DNA from: a virus
Virus record (IMG/VR): IMGVR_UViG_3300034418_013122
Coordinates: 1 to 27,038 of that record
Reading direction: 5' to 3' (one strand)
Length of the DNA stretch: 27,038 nt
Positions 22,075-27,038 of this stretch are shown here, in pieces; within the stretch, counting starts at the first letter, position 1; each line of letters starts with the position of its first letter. Below the pieces are notes generated by a model, which saw only the letters and a program-made list of their open reading frames with translations, was not told the origin of the DNA and did not search any database. The position numbers and the translations under genes are program-made.

Positions 22075-22209
22075 TTATAACTGATTGTATTGTAGTTTAT
22101 TAATTAAATATTCAAGTTCCTTTATTGCTTCATATCGATCATTTTCTTCAAGCAACATTAGAATATGCATTAATTCTTTATACAAGCGTTCTTTTACTTC
22201 ACTATCCAT
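22075..22209 (-). CDS. Small helical protein (44 aa)
   Basis: ATG at 22209 opens a 44-codon frame ending at 22075. The peptide is a single amphipathic helix rich in Glu/Lys/Leu (MDSEVKERLYKELMHILM; IKELEYLINKL). It lies 20 bases downstream of the promoter element at 22229 and 30 bases upstream of the 165-aa gene. The function is unknown. Confidence 0.55.
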   Translation of the reverse strand: MDSEVKERLYKELMHILMLLEENDRYEAIKELEYLINKLQYNQL

Positions 22210-22228
22210 TTCTCATTTTTCAATATAT

Positions 22229-22260
22229 GTAAATATACGAATATATCCTCATATAGCCAA
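22229..22260 (-). promoter_or_regulatory. Bacteroidota-type promoter
   Basis: TTGGCT with TTG at 22260-22258, 20-base spacer ending TTCG, TATATTTAC at 22237-22229 on the minus strand. It drives the 44-aa and 165-aa genes. Confidence 0.78.
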
Positions 22261-22359
22261 ATTTTTTTTAAGAGAAGTTTTTTAAATGTTGTGGATTTTT
22301 GATCAAAAGGGGTAAAATGCAAAACGTATCGCATTGTGGGGGGTATAATTGATTTAACG

Positions 22360-22500
22360 TTAATTCTCCAATATTACCTCACATAACTCACCAATCAATT
22401 CATTGCGTTTTGTTCTAGAATTAACATCATATGGATGTTGTGTAAGGTGTGAGTTCAACTCTTGAATTTGGGTTGCTAGTAATTGTAATTTCTTTTTCAT
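22360..22500 (-). CDS. Small helical protein (46 aa)
   Basis: The frame is open from 22656, but the upstream part crosses a G+C-rich intergenic segment and reads unlike protein. ATG at 22500 gives a 46-aa peptide (MKKKLQLLATQIQELNSHLT, then TKRNELIGELCEVILEN) that is two short amphipathic helices. The leader ATTTTAAAAATC is A/T-rich as for other genes. It may be a small regulatory or coiled-coil protein. Confidence 0.55.
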   Translation of the reverse strand: MKKKLQLLATQIQELNSHLTQHPYDVNSRTKRNELIGELCEVILEN

Positions 22501-22708
22501 GATTTTTAAAATATAAGTATATACTTGTCGGGGGTGGAAAGGTGTACGAGTGCTCTTCATTACCATAGACCCTTTTTCCGTATACCCCACCATCGACGGA
22601 CATCTGCGTACGTGGGTAATACTATGGTGCACGGTACGTACGCCCCCCGCCACCATATAATACGGGGGCCCTCATACCGCGGACCCCCATATCGGGTTAT
22701 GTATTTTA
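22501..22708. other. G+C-rich intergenic segment with inverted repeats
   Basis: This 208-base gap is far richer in G+C than its surroundings. It contains GCGTACGT (22606-22613) and its complement ACGTACGC (22636-22643), able to form an eight-base-pair stem with a 22-base loop, and GGGGGCCC/GGACCCCC (22664-22688), an imperfect stem. Runs such as CGGGGGTGG and CCCCCCGCC recur. No gene is credible here. Confidence 0.5.
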
Positions 22709-23509
22709 TTAATTTGCGTATTCTAATGCTAAATCAAACAATTCGGCATTCACACGTGCATCCTGTTGGAAGTTCTTAATACGACGTGCTTTACGGGATT
22801 TACTTCCGGATGTGTAATTGAATCCACCGTTAATGAGTTTTTCCTGGATTCTATTAAATACCACCCACACATCATCTCCCTTGTCTTCGTTTCGGTCTAC
22901 CTCCAACAATTGGTTAACATCAATTGCAATGCGATTCATTTGAGCGGTATCGAATCTAATTTCCAGGGCACGGTTAGCGAATTCAACCATTTTATCCTCA
23001 CTTAATTGTACCTGCTTCATCTTATTCATTGACTCAACAGTTAAAGGTAGACGTTCAACCATGGTACGGATTTGCTCTTGCAATTCCTCAAATGTGTAAC
23101 CCATGTGACGCATCTTTACTTTCTCAAAATCTTGAGTTGAAATAACTAACCCATTCTCACAAACCATACGGAATAAACCAGCTTGGAATTGGAATGCATT
23201 CTTACCATCATGTGAATTGGTAAGTAAGATCTGAGGATACACTGTATCTCCATCCTCACCATTCACCACCACATCTGGGTTTCTAAATACCACTAGGTGT
23301 TTTTGGGTACCTTGAGATTTTCTTGCTTTAACTTGCTTAGCATCAACAACATCCCAACCCAATGTTCTCATATCCTCAATTACACGTGAGGTAGGAATGT
23401 GGGTATAGTGTTGAGACACATTACTTGAAGGCTTATCAGTGAATACTGATGGAGCGATTTGTCTGATTTCTGAATTGCTTAAAAACTGATCTGAATTGTA
23501 ATTTAACAT
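22709..23509 (-). CDS. DUF932-family protein
   Basis: A 266-aa protein matching the phage/plasmid DUF932 pattern: LLTNSHDGKNAFQFQAGLFRMVCENGLVIS (about residues 94-123), a helical middle with EQIRTMVERLPLTVESMNKM, and a C-terminal block ARRIKNFQQDARVNAELFDLA. The biochemical role of the family is not established; members are common in phage and plasmid early/accessory regions. It has its own promoter at 23534-23565 and the standard leader AAATAAAAGTTATG. Base composition is higher in G+C than the replication genes, hinting at a different history. Confidence 0.85.
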   Translation of the reverse strand: MLNYNSDQFLSNSEIRQIAPSVFTDKPSSNVSQHYTHIPTSRVIEDMRTLGWDVVDAKQVKARKSQGTQKHLVVFRNPDVVVNGEDGDTVYPQILLTNSHDGKNAFQFQAGLFRMVCENGLVISTQDFEKVKMRHMGYTFEELQEQIRTMVERLPLTVESMNKMKQVQLSEDKMVEFANRALEIRFDTAQMNRIAIDVNQLLEVDRNEDKGDDVWVVFNRIQEKLINGGFNYTSGSKSRKARRIKNFQQDARVNAELFDLALEYAN

Positions 23510-23533
23510 AACTTTTATTTTTCTTTATTATAC

Positions 23534-23565
23534 ATAAATATACGAACAATATCTTGGGTAGCCAA
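23534..23565 (-). promoter_or_regulatory. Promoter for the DUF932 gene
   Basis: TTGGCT (TTG 23565-23563), 20-base spacer ending GTTCG, TATATTTATG at 23542-23533 on the minus strand, 25 bases upstream of the ATG. Confidence 0.78.
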
Positions 23566-23577
23566 GTCTCCTGTGCA

Positions 23578-23847
23578 TTACTTTTCCTCTAAATGAGATG
23601 TATCTATTTGCTCAATATCACCTGTAATATTATTTTGGGTGAAGAAAACCATCTCACCCTCTAGATATGTACCTACTCTGAGTAGTGATTTACCTAAGCT
23701 CATAGCATATAATTTCATTCTCTCATACCATGGATTTATTTCATCCAATTCGAGATAATAAGTATCTTCTAATACAATATCATCTGAACCATCATCCGAG
23801 CATGCTAGTAAAGCATACTTAAATTCCCATGTCAATGTCTCTAACAT
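23578..23847 (-). CDS. Unknown acidic protein (89 aa)
   Basis: An 89-aa acidic soluble protein (SDDGSDDIVLEDTYYLELDEINPW). It contains alternating beta-like segments and no known motif. It is preceded by the 99-aa gene with a 5-base gap that includes the leader AAAAATAAAGGTTATG, and so shares that gene's promoter. The function is unknown; strong acidity would allow DNA mimicry but this is speculative. Confidence 0.76.
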   Translation of the reverse strand: MLETLTWEFKYALLACSDDGSDDIVLEDTYYLELDEINPWYERMKLYAMSLGKSLLRVGTYLEGEMVFFTQNNITGDIEQIDTSHLEEK

Positions 23848-23852
23848 AACCT

Positions 23853-24152
23853 TTATTTTTTATTTTTTGATTGAACTAGTAACATTAGAGCATTAATTTG
23901 ACCTCTATCTTGCCAACCCAAAACATCATCATTCAAATCAGGTATAAATTGCTTTGTAACCCAATCACCATTTTGATCAATTACTCCCACCTCAAATGAG
24001 ACAAAATCATCAGGTGAATTACTTTCATCATTAGGTGTACTATACTTACCAGGACCTGCAACTATACTTAGTCCAAACCCATTATCAAATTTTGGGGATG
24101 ATGCTACACCATCAAACCAACTTTTCCATTCTAAATCCTTAAATACTAACAT
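23853..24152 (-). CDS. Unknown acidic protein (99 aa)
   Basis: A 99-aa acidic protein beginning MLVFKDLEWKSWFDGVASS; the central part (GFGLSIVAGPGKYSTPNDES, then FVSFEVGVIDQNGDWVTKQF) looks like a small beta-sheet domain. There is no signal peptide or membrane helix. It is first in a two-gene unit with its own promoter at 24175-24206. No family recognised with confidence. Confidence 0.78.
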   Translation of the reverse strand: MLVFKDLEWKSWFDGVASSPKFDNGFGLSIVAGPGKYSTPNDESNSPDDFVSFEVGVIDQNGDWVTKQFIPDLNDDVLGWQDRGQINALMLLVQSKNKK

Positions 24153-24174
24153 AACTTTTATTTCTTATTATGGG

Positions 24175-24206
24175 GTAAATATACGAACCCTATTTCGGGA
24201 AGCCAA
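24175..24206 (-). promoter_or_regulatory. Promoter for the 99-aa/89-aa genes
   Basis: TTGGCT (TTG 24206-24204), 20-base spacer ending GTTCG, TATATTTAC at 24183-24175 on the minus strand, 23 bases upstream of the ATG. Confidence 0.8.
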
Positions 24207-24212
24207 ATTTTC

Positions 24213-24497
24213 TTAACTCCACATTGCGTCTTCTAACCAACGCTTTGCGGTCTCTACGTCTGGAGCCCCGGCATCCAAACATCTCTGGATGGCTACTTCT
24301 TCTGCCTTGGCATACTCTTCTTCTTCCCTAGCAACAATGTCAGAAAAGAAATTAACCTCTGCTGCAAGCTCCTCAAAGCTCATCGAAGCCCAATCCCGGT
24401 TACGTACCCTGAAGCCATAAGCCTCCTTTGACAGATCAGAGATCCATAATAGACAATCATTGAACTGCTCCTGAGATGTGATGATGAATTGTGACAT
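24213..24497 (-). CDS. Unknown protein (94 aa), higher G+C
   Basis: A 94-aa acidic, mostly helical soluble protein (FNDCLLWISDLSKEAYGFRV; ADIVAREEEEYAKAEEVA is approximately the middle; end AKRWLEDAMWS). No motif recognised. The coding sequence uses many more G/C-ending codons than its neighbours. It has its own promoter (24521-24552) and leader AAATAAAGGTTATG, and its stop lies close to the next promoter's -35. Confidence 0.77.
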   Translation of the reverse strand: MSQFIITSQEQFNDCLLWISDLSKEAYGFRVRNRDWASMSFEELAAEVNFFSDIVAREEEEYAKAEEVAIQRCLDAGAPDVETAKRWLEDAMWS

Positions 24498-24520
24498 AAC
24501 CTTTATTTTTTCTTTATATT

Positions 24521-24552
24521 GTAAATATACGAACGATTCCTCGGGGAGCCAA
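24521..24552 (-). promoter_or_regulatory. Promoter for the 94-aa gene
   Basis: TTGGCT (TTG 24552-24550), 20-base spacer ending GTTCG, TATATTTAC at 24529-24521 on the minus strand, 24 bases upstream of the ATG. Confidence 0.8.
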
Positions 24553-24570
24553 GTTTTTCTGTGGAAGCTT

Positions 24571-24762
24571 TTAATTAATATCTTTTAATACAGCTTTCAT
24601 AGCATGTTCAAATGCTTTCCTCTCTTCTTCATCTTCGTAAAGTACATTCTCATTAACATAATTCATTATGTCATTATAAAATTTGTTTGTTTTTCGGTTG
24701 TAACTTTTTTCCAATTTCATAGCATGTTCAAATGCTTTCCTCGAATTTTTTGAATTTTTCAT
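24571..24762 (-). CDS. Small protein with internal repeat (63 aa)
   Basis: A 63-aa basic/acidic helical protein in which the nonapeptide RKAFEHAMK occurs twice, at about residues 8-16 and 48-56. The repeats are separated by NRKTNKFYNDIMNYVNENVL and an acidic DEEE run. It has its own promoter at 24810-24841 with a longer leader than usual (47 bases). The function is unknown; duplication suggests two copies of a binding helix. Confidence 0.7.
   Translation of the reverse strand: MKNSKNSRKAFEHAMKLEKSYNRKTNKFYNDIMNYVNENVLYEDEEERKAFEHAMKAVLKDIN
24595..24622. repeat. 28-bp direct repeat, copy 1 (within the 63-aa gene)
   Basis: The 28 bases here are identical to 24715-24742, exactly 120 bases away and in the same reading frame. 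Within the repeat AGCAT-GTTCAA-ATGCT is also a small inverted repeat. It encodes the (R)KAFEHAMK repeat of the 63-aa protein. Confidence 0.9.
24715..24742. repeat. 28-bp direct repeat, copy 2 (within the 63-aa gene)
   Basis: Second identical copy of the 28-base repeat at 24595-24622, located near the start of the 63-aa gene on the minus strand. Confidence 0.9.
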
Positions 24763-24809
24763 AACCTTTATTTTTAAATAACAACTCGGCTTCGCGCCTC
24801 ATTTACCTT

Positions 24810-24841
24810 GTAAATATACGAACAGTCCCTCGAGTAGCCAA
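24810..24841 (-). promoter_or_regulatory. Promoter for the 63-aa gene
   Basis: TTGGCT (TTG 24841-24839), 20-base spacer ending GTTCG, TATATTTAC at 24818-24810 on the minus strand. It is the last copy before the gene-free region. Confidence 0.8.
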
Positions 24842-25427
24842 ATAGGAGCCCAAGAAAGGCGCTCGAGGCACCGCTTTTTTTTAATTCCAATACATTTTTT
24901 TGCAATTAAGTCTATTGATAGGTGGCACTGTTGACATTCTTATACGCAATAAACACGGGTCGGGCCGGAGTTCTCACCTTAATTACGGTGATAAATATAT
25001 GAAAAAGAAGTAAGATCGCCAAGGATATGTGAAGGGGGGCGGGGGATCCCCCACCCCCGTATATACTTTTTAGAGAGATAAAAAATTTGGATGCGCAATG
25101 AAAAGGGGTTAGGGACACCTCACCTCCACCCCACATACCACACCTCCATTTTGTCACATACCATCATACCACCCTATCAACCCAATAGGCCCTATAGAAT
25201 ATATAACTCCGGTTGGTCACACTTTATCACGTTTAATCAACACAACTTATTCCAATGCATGGAGATGGGTGATCTTGAGCCTACAACACATTATAACCCA
25301 GATTTTACCGTAACTATATTATATTTAAAATTATGGTTGTTGTTTTATTCTTTCATTGACCCCGTATCTGGATTATTCATATTATTCGTATTCGTATTAT
25401 CCCTCCCCCATTGCTGTTTTATTATTA
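24842..25427. other. Gene-free region with G/C-run palindrome
   Basis: No convincing gene is seen in these 586 bases. A 121-codon plus-strand frame (25091-25453) and an 82-codon minus frame (24912-25157) are open but have non-protein-like composition and no leader. The stretch holds a weak hairpin followed by T8 (GGCGC-TCGAG-GCACC, about 24869-24892, plus strand), the G/C palindrome at 25035-25058, and a C/A-rich tract at about 25117-25190. It could be a replication origin, packaging or regulatory region. Confidence 0.5.
25035..25058. repeat. Imperfect G-run/C-run palindrome
   Basis: GGGGGCGGGGGATCCCCCACCCCC: 11 bases each side of AT, complementary except for one C/A position, with a perfect 12-base core GGGGGATCCCCC. 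In this A/T-rich genome it stands out. It is followed by GTATATAC and then CTTTTTAG. Confidence 0.9.
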
Positions 25428-25727
25428 TTAGAAGTAAATGGAGAGTAGTTTAACTAGTTTATATCCAATAAAAGCACCTAATGCTGTTGGTATAGGGAAT
25501 ACTATGAACTTACCTAATGAGGTTACATACTTAGGTCTATTAACTACTTTACCAACAAAAAAATAATACGACATATACGCAATCAAAACCGCAATATCAA
25601 CCCCTAATGTAATAAACACTACAATGATTGAACCTAAGAATCCATAAGTAAAGTTTTCAAATATAGCTTCCCATATTTCTTTTTTAGGAGTTTCTCTATA
25701 CTCCGATTTCATTTTCTTTAAACTCAT
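25428..25727 (-). CDS. Small membrane protein (99 aa)
   Basis: A 99-aa protein with a charged cytoplasmic N-terminus (MSLKKMKSEYRETPKKEIWE), two or three membrane helices (about 28-55 and 71-97) and a VVNRPKYVTSLGKF loop. There is no recognisable family. The A/T-rich leader ATTTTAAAATAAT precedes the ATG; no TTG-N20 promoter copy is seen upstream, but a G-rich tract at about 25765 is. Confidence 0.75.
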   Translation of the reverse strand: MSLKKMKSEYRETPKKEIWEAIFENFTYGFLGSIIVVFITLGVDIAVLIAYMSYYFFVGKVVNRPKYVTSLGKFIVFPIPTALGAFIGYKLVKLLSIYF

Positions 25728-25803
25728 ATTATTTTAAAATTGTAATAATCATATATACGTATAAGAGGAGGGTGGGTGTTATTAAAAGCCTTGCAAATTT
25801 ATC

Positions 25804-26151
25804 TTATACAAATAATCTTTCTAATATCCAAAGCTCAATAGCTTCTATTTTGCTTGGCTTTCTTTGCCCCCATAAGATGCTATCCGACAATCTATCATAA
25901 CGTTTCCATAACCTGTTTCTCAACCAAAGCACATCCCATTCTTCTACAACAATCCGTTGTCTTGTAGTACGGTTAGGCAGTGAGATAAAAAAGGATACTA
26001 AGGAATAATCGTGGAATTCATATTGAAAGGTACAAAACCTAAATCCTAACTCTTCAGTATATCCGAGATTCATTGTGAATAATTCAAACTTGTAATTCCA
26101 TCTTCGGATCTTCCATCCTAATTTGGCTCCTAATTCATGTATTGTTTTCAT
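25804..26151 (-). CDS. Unknown basic aromatic-rich protein (115 aa)
   Basis: A 115-aa soluble protein rich in Trp, Phe, Tyr and Arg (KLGWKIRRWNYKFELFTMNLGY; EEWDVLWLRNRLWKRYDRL). The start overlaps the stop of the 88-aa gene (ATGA), making it the last gene of the 26.9-25.8 kb operon. No motif is recognised. Confidence 0.75.
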   Translation of the reverse strand: MKTIHELGAKLGWKIRRWNYKFELFTMNLGYTEELGFRFCTFQYEFHDYSLVSFFISLPNRTTRQRIVVEEWDVLWLRNRLWKRYDRLSDSILWGQRKPSKIEAIELWILERLFV

Positions 26152-26414
26152 TTCTTATATCTTATTACTGCGTTACATATTCCTTTTGATTCTTCAAATC
26201 TACATTTGATTATCTCTGTATCTGATTGAGCTATGAATACCTTACAAGTTTTGTCTGGCTTTACACATATCTCAATTGTTTCTTTATCAAATCGAAATCC
26301 TTCTTCTTTGAACTTATCCTTTACTTCTTTTTCATTTAGATTTAGATAAGATGATTGTGATTTGAGTATTACTGATGATACTAATAGAATGATTATGATA
26401 ATGAGTTGTTTCAC
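26148..26414 (-). CDS. Small secreted protein (88 aa)
   Basis: An 88-aa protein with a strong N-terminal hydrophobic signal (MKQLIIIIILLVSSVILKSQ) and a mature region with three cysteines (ICVKPDKTCKVF; KGICNAVI) and many Lys/Glu. The start codon is GTG at 26414, overlapping the TGA stop of the upstream gene (GTGA). It would be periplasmic or surface-exposed. No family recognised. Confidence 0.72.
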   Translation of the reverse strand: MKQLIIIIILLVSSVILKSQSSYLNLNEKEVKDKFKEEGFRFDKETIEICVKPDKTCKVFIAQSDTEIIKCRFEESKGICNAVIRYKK

Positions 26415-26743
26415 CGTAATACTTCTACAAATCCAACCTTATTAATATCGTTGGATTTAACACGCATTACCAATCGATACACGAATGTTGATTCACTAAC
26501 ATTAGAACCCCACCATGTACCATCCCAATATTGATTGGAATCTCTTGTTTCAAATATAAGTTGACCACTACGTGTATATACTTCTAACAGGTAATCTGAA
26601 ACCGTCAATGTATCATCAAATATAGGTTTCCAATAATCATTCCTCATATCACCATCAGGAGTGAAGGCATTTGGAATATAAACATCTTGTGCGAATGCAG
26701 TTGTTCCAACAAACATTGCCGCTATTACTAATAACTTTTTCAT
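26411..26743 (-). CDS. Secreted CHU_C/T9SS type B-like domain protein
   Basis: The frame is open from 26866, but ATG at 26743 gives a clean signal peptide (MKKLLVIAAMFVGTTAFAQ) and starts 2 bases after the upstream stop. The 110-aa protein then consists almost only of one domain: VYIPNAFTPDGDMRNDYWKP, LEVYTRSGQLIFET, YWDGTWWGSN, FVYRLVMR. This is the pattern of the gliding-motility-associated C-terminal (CHU_C, T9SS type B sorting) domain: FIPNAFTPNGDGxND, RWGxxVF, WDG, YxY. Such domains normally end large secreted proteins of Bacteroidota and direct export by the type IX system. A free-standing phage copy is unusual. The final Lys/Arg-rich strand is short (VGFVEVLR). Confidence 0.82.
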   Translation of the reverse strand: MKKLLVIAAMFVGTTAFAQDVYIPNAFTPDGDMRNDYWKPIFDDTLTVSDYLLEVYTRSGQLIFETRDSNQYWDGTWWGSNVSESTFVYRLVMRVKSNDINKVGFVEVLR

Positions 26744-26744
26744 A

Positions 26745-26900
26745 TTATTCAAATTTTTCAATACATTCGCAGTTATCTGATTGGTAATATGCTGCATGAT
26801 TGATAACATTAACTTCTTTAGTTCCGCATCGGTATAATTTGCAATCATCGTGTTTCTCACATCCAATTAATATTGCTGCTACTATTAATAACTTTTTCAT
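26745..26900 (-). CDS. Small Cys-rich lipoprotein (51 aa)
   Basis: ATG at 26900 opens a 51-codon frame ending TAA at 26745. The N-terminus MKKLLIVAAILIGCEKHDDC is a lipoprotein signal with lipobox LIGC (C14), followed by a short mature part with four further cysteines (CKLYRCG; DNCECIEKFE). Its first codons closely resemble those of the next gene's signal peptide (MKKLLVIAAM), at both peptide and DNA level, suggesting duplication of the leader. It lies between the partial gene at the right edge and the CHU_C-like gene. Confidence 0.65.
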   Translation of the reverse strand: MKKLLIVAAILIGCEKHDDCKLYRCGTKEVNVINHAAYYQSDNCECIEKFE

Positions 26901-26901
26901 A

Positions 26902-27038
26902 TTATTTGATTATTTGATATTGATACAACATAAATTTAATATAAGCAATAGGCATCCTGGTGTAAATGTACCATTTAGAATACCCTTCCATATACTCCAT
27001 ACTGGTACGGTAAAACCATTTTGAATATTCAATAAACT
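26902..27038 (-). CDS. C-terminus of unknown protein (cut by window edge)
   Basis: A frame open from the right edge ends with TAA at 26902, one base before the lipoprotein ATG. The 44 visible residues are aromatic-rich (FIEYSKWFYRTSMEYMEGYS, then WYIYTRMPIAYIKFMLYQYQ). Tight spacing with the next gene suggests a real gene whose start lies outside the window. An alternative parallel frame is also open, so confidence is limited. Confidence 0.45.
   Translation of the reverse strand, partial: FIEYSKWFYRTSMEYMEGYSKWYIYTRMPIAYIKFMLYQYQIIK

Noticed and set aside
22194-22334. Minus-strand 46-codon frame crossing the promoter at 22229-22260
   Set aside because: It runs through the full promoter and overlaps the start of the 44-aa gene; its sequence looks like A/T-rich chance coding.
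24912-25157. Minus-strand frame of 81 codons
   Set aside because: It reads through the G/C-run palindrome, has low-complexity Gly/Pro composition and no suitable start context.
25091-25453. Plus-strand open frame of 120 codons in the gene-free region
   Set aside because: Its first half is His/Pro/Thr-rich from a C/A-rich tract, there is no leader like other genes, and the end runs into a convergent gene. I treat it as chance, although the lack of stops is notable.
26800-27024. Plus-strand frame at the right end
   Set aside because: It is opposite the lipoprotein and the partial C-terminal gene, which fit the operon direction and spacing.
1-27038. CRISPR arrays, tRNA genes, insertion sequences and integrase
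   Set aside because: No spaced repeat array, cloverleaf, transposase or site-specific recombinase was seen on either strand by eye; tRNA absence should be checked with a dedicated search.

Overview
The window looks like part of a lytic, AT-rich tailed-phage genome infecting a member of the Bacteroidota, most likely Flavobacteriia. Phage character comes from a T4-like replication set (gp32-like SSB, UvsX-like recombinase, RNase H/FEN-type exonuclease, DnaB-type helicase), a class I ribonucleotide reductase, a holin/M15-peptidase lysis module and many tiny tightly overlapping genes. The host inference rests on nine near-identical promoters of the form TTG-N20-TATATTA/TTTA, which match the Bacteroidota TTG/TAnnTTTG consensus; on A/T-rich leaders without Shine-Dalgarno sequences (AAATAAARGTTATG); and on a small secreted protein with a gliding-motility/T9SS type B-like C-terminal domain. 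No virion morphogenesis gene is certain, so this is mainly the early/middle part of a larger genome.

Layout. Nearly everything is on the minus strand and is transcribed from high to low coordinates. At 1-6977 a promoter at 6977 feeds a 7-deazaguanine operon. In transcription order it holds two unknown genes, a 59-aa membrane protein, a DpdA/TGT-like transglycosylase, an acidic protein, QueC, a second 59-aa membrane protein, thioredoxin, QueD, QueE, a secreted DNA/RNA nuclease and a HPRT-like phosphoribosyltransferase. folE follows with its own promoter. Together these suffice on paper to make preQ0 from GTP and insert it into phage DNA.

At 6980-12054 a lysis module (two small membrane proteins, M15 peptidase, holin-like protein) runs without gaps into a membrane histidine kinase, a stand-alone response regulator, a coiled-coil membrane protein and a four-helix membrane protein with a canonical EF-hand. 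This kinase/regulator/Ca2+-type membrane set fused to a lysis operon is the least expected arrangement in the window. At 12193-19307 lies the replication and nucleotide operon gp32-uvsX-exonuclease-helicase-nrdB-nrdA, with a promoter at its head and a terminator at its end.

At 19311-20875 there are small accessory genes including a lipoprotein. At 20881-21531 two plus-strand genes, one preceded by a perfect TATAAATA box (T4 late-promoter consensus), form the only clear strand switch. From 21547 to 24841 there is a run of small minus-strand genes, many with a private copy of the same promoter. At 24842-25427 there is a long gene-free stretch with a striking G/C-run palindrome. At 25428-27038 there is an operon of small membrane, secreted and lipoprotein genes, including the T9SS-like domain protein.

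Protein identities rest on motifs read by eye; no database search was possible.
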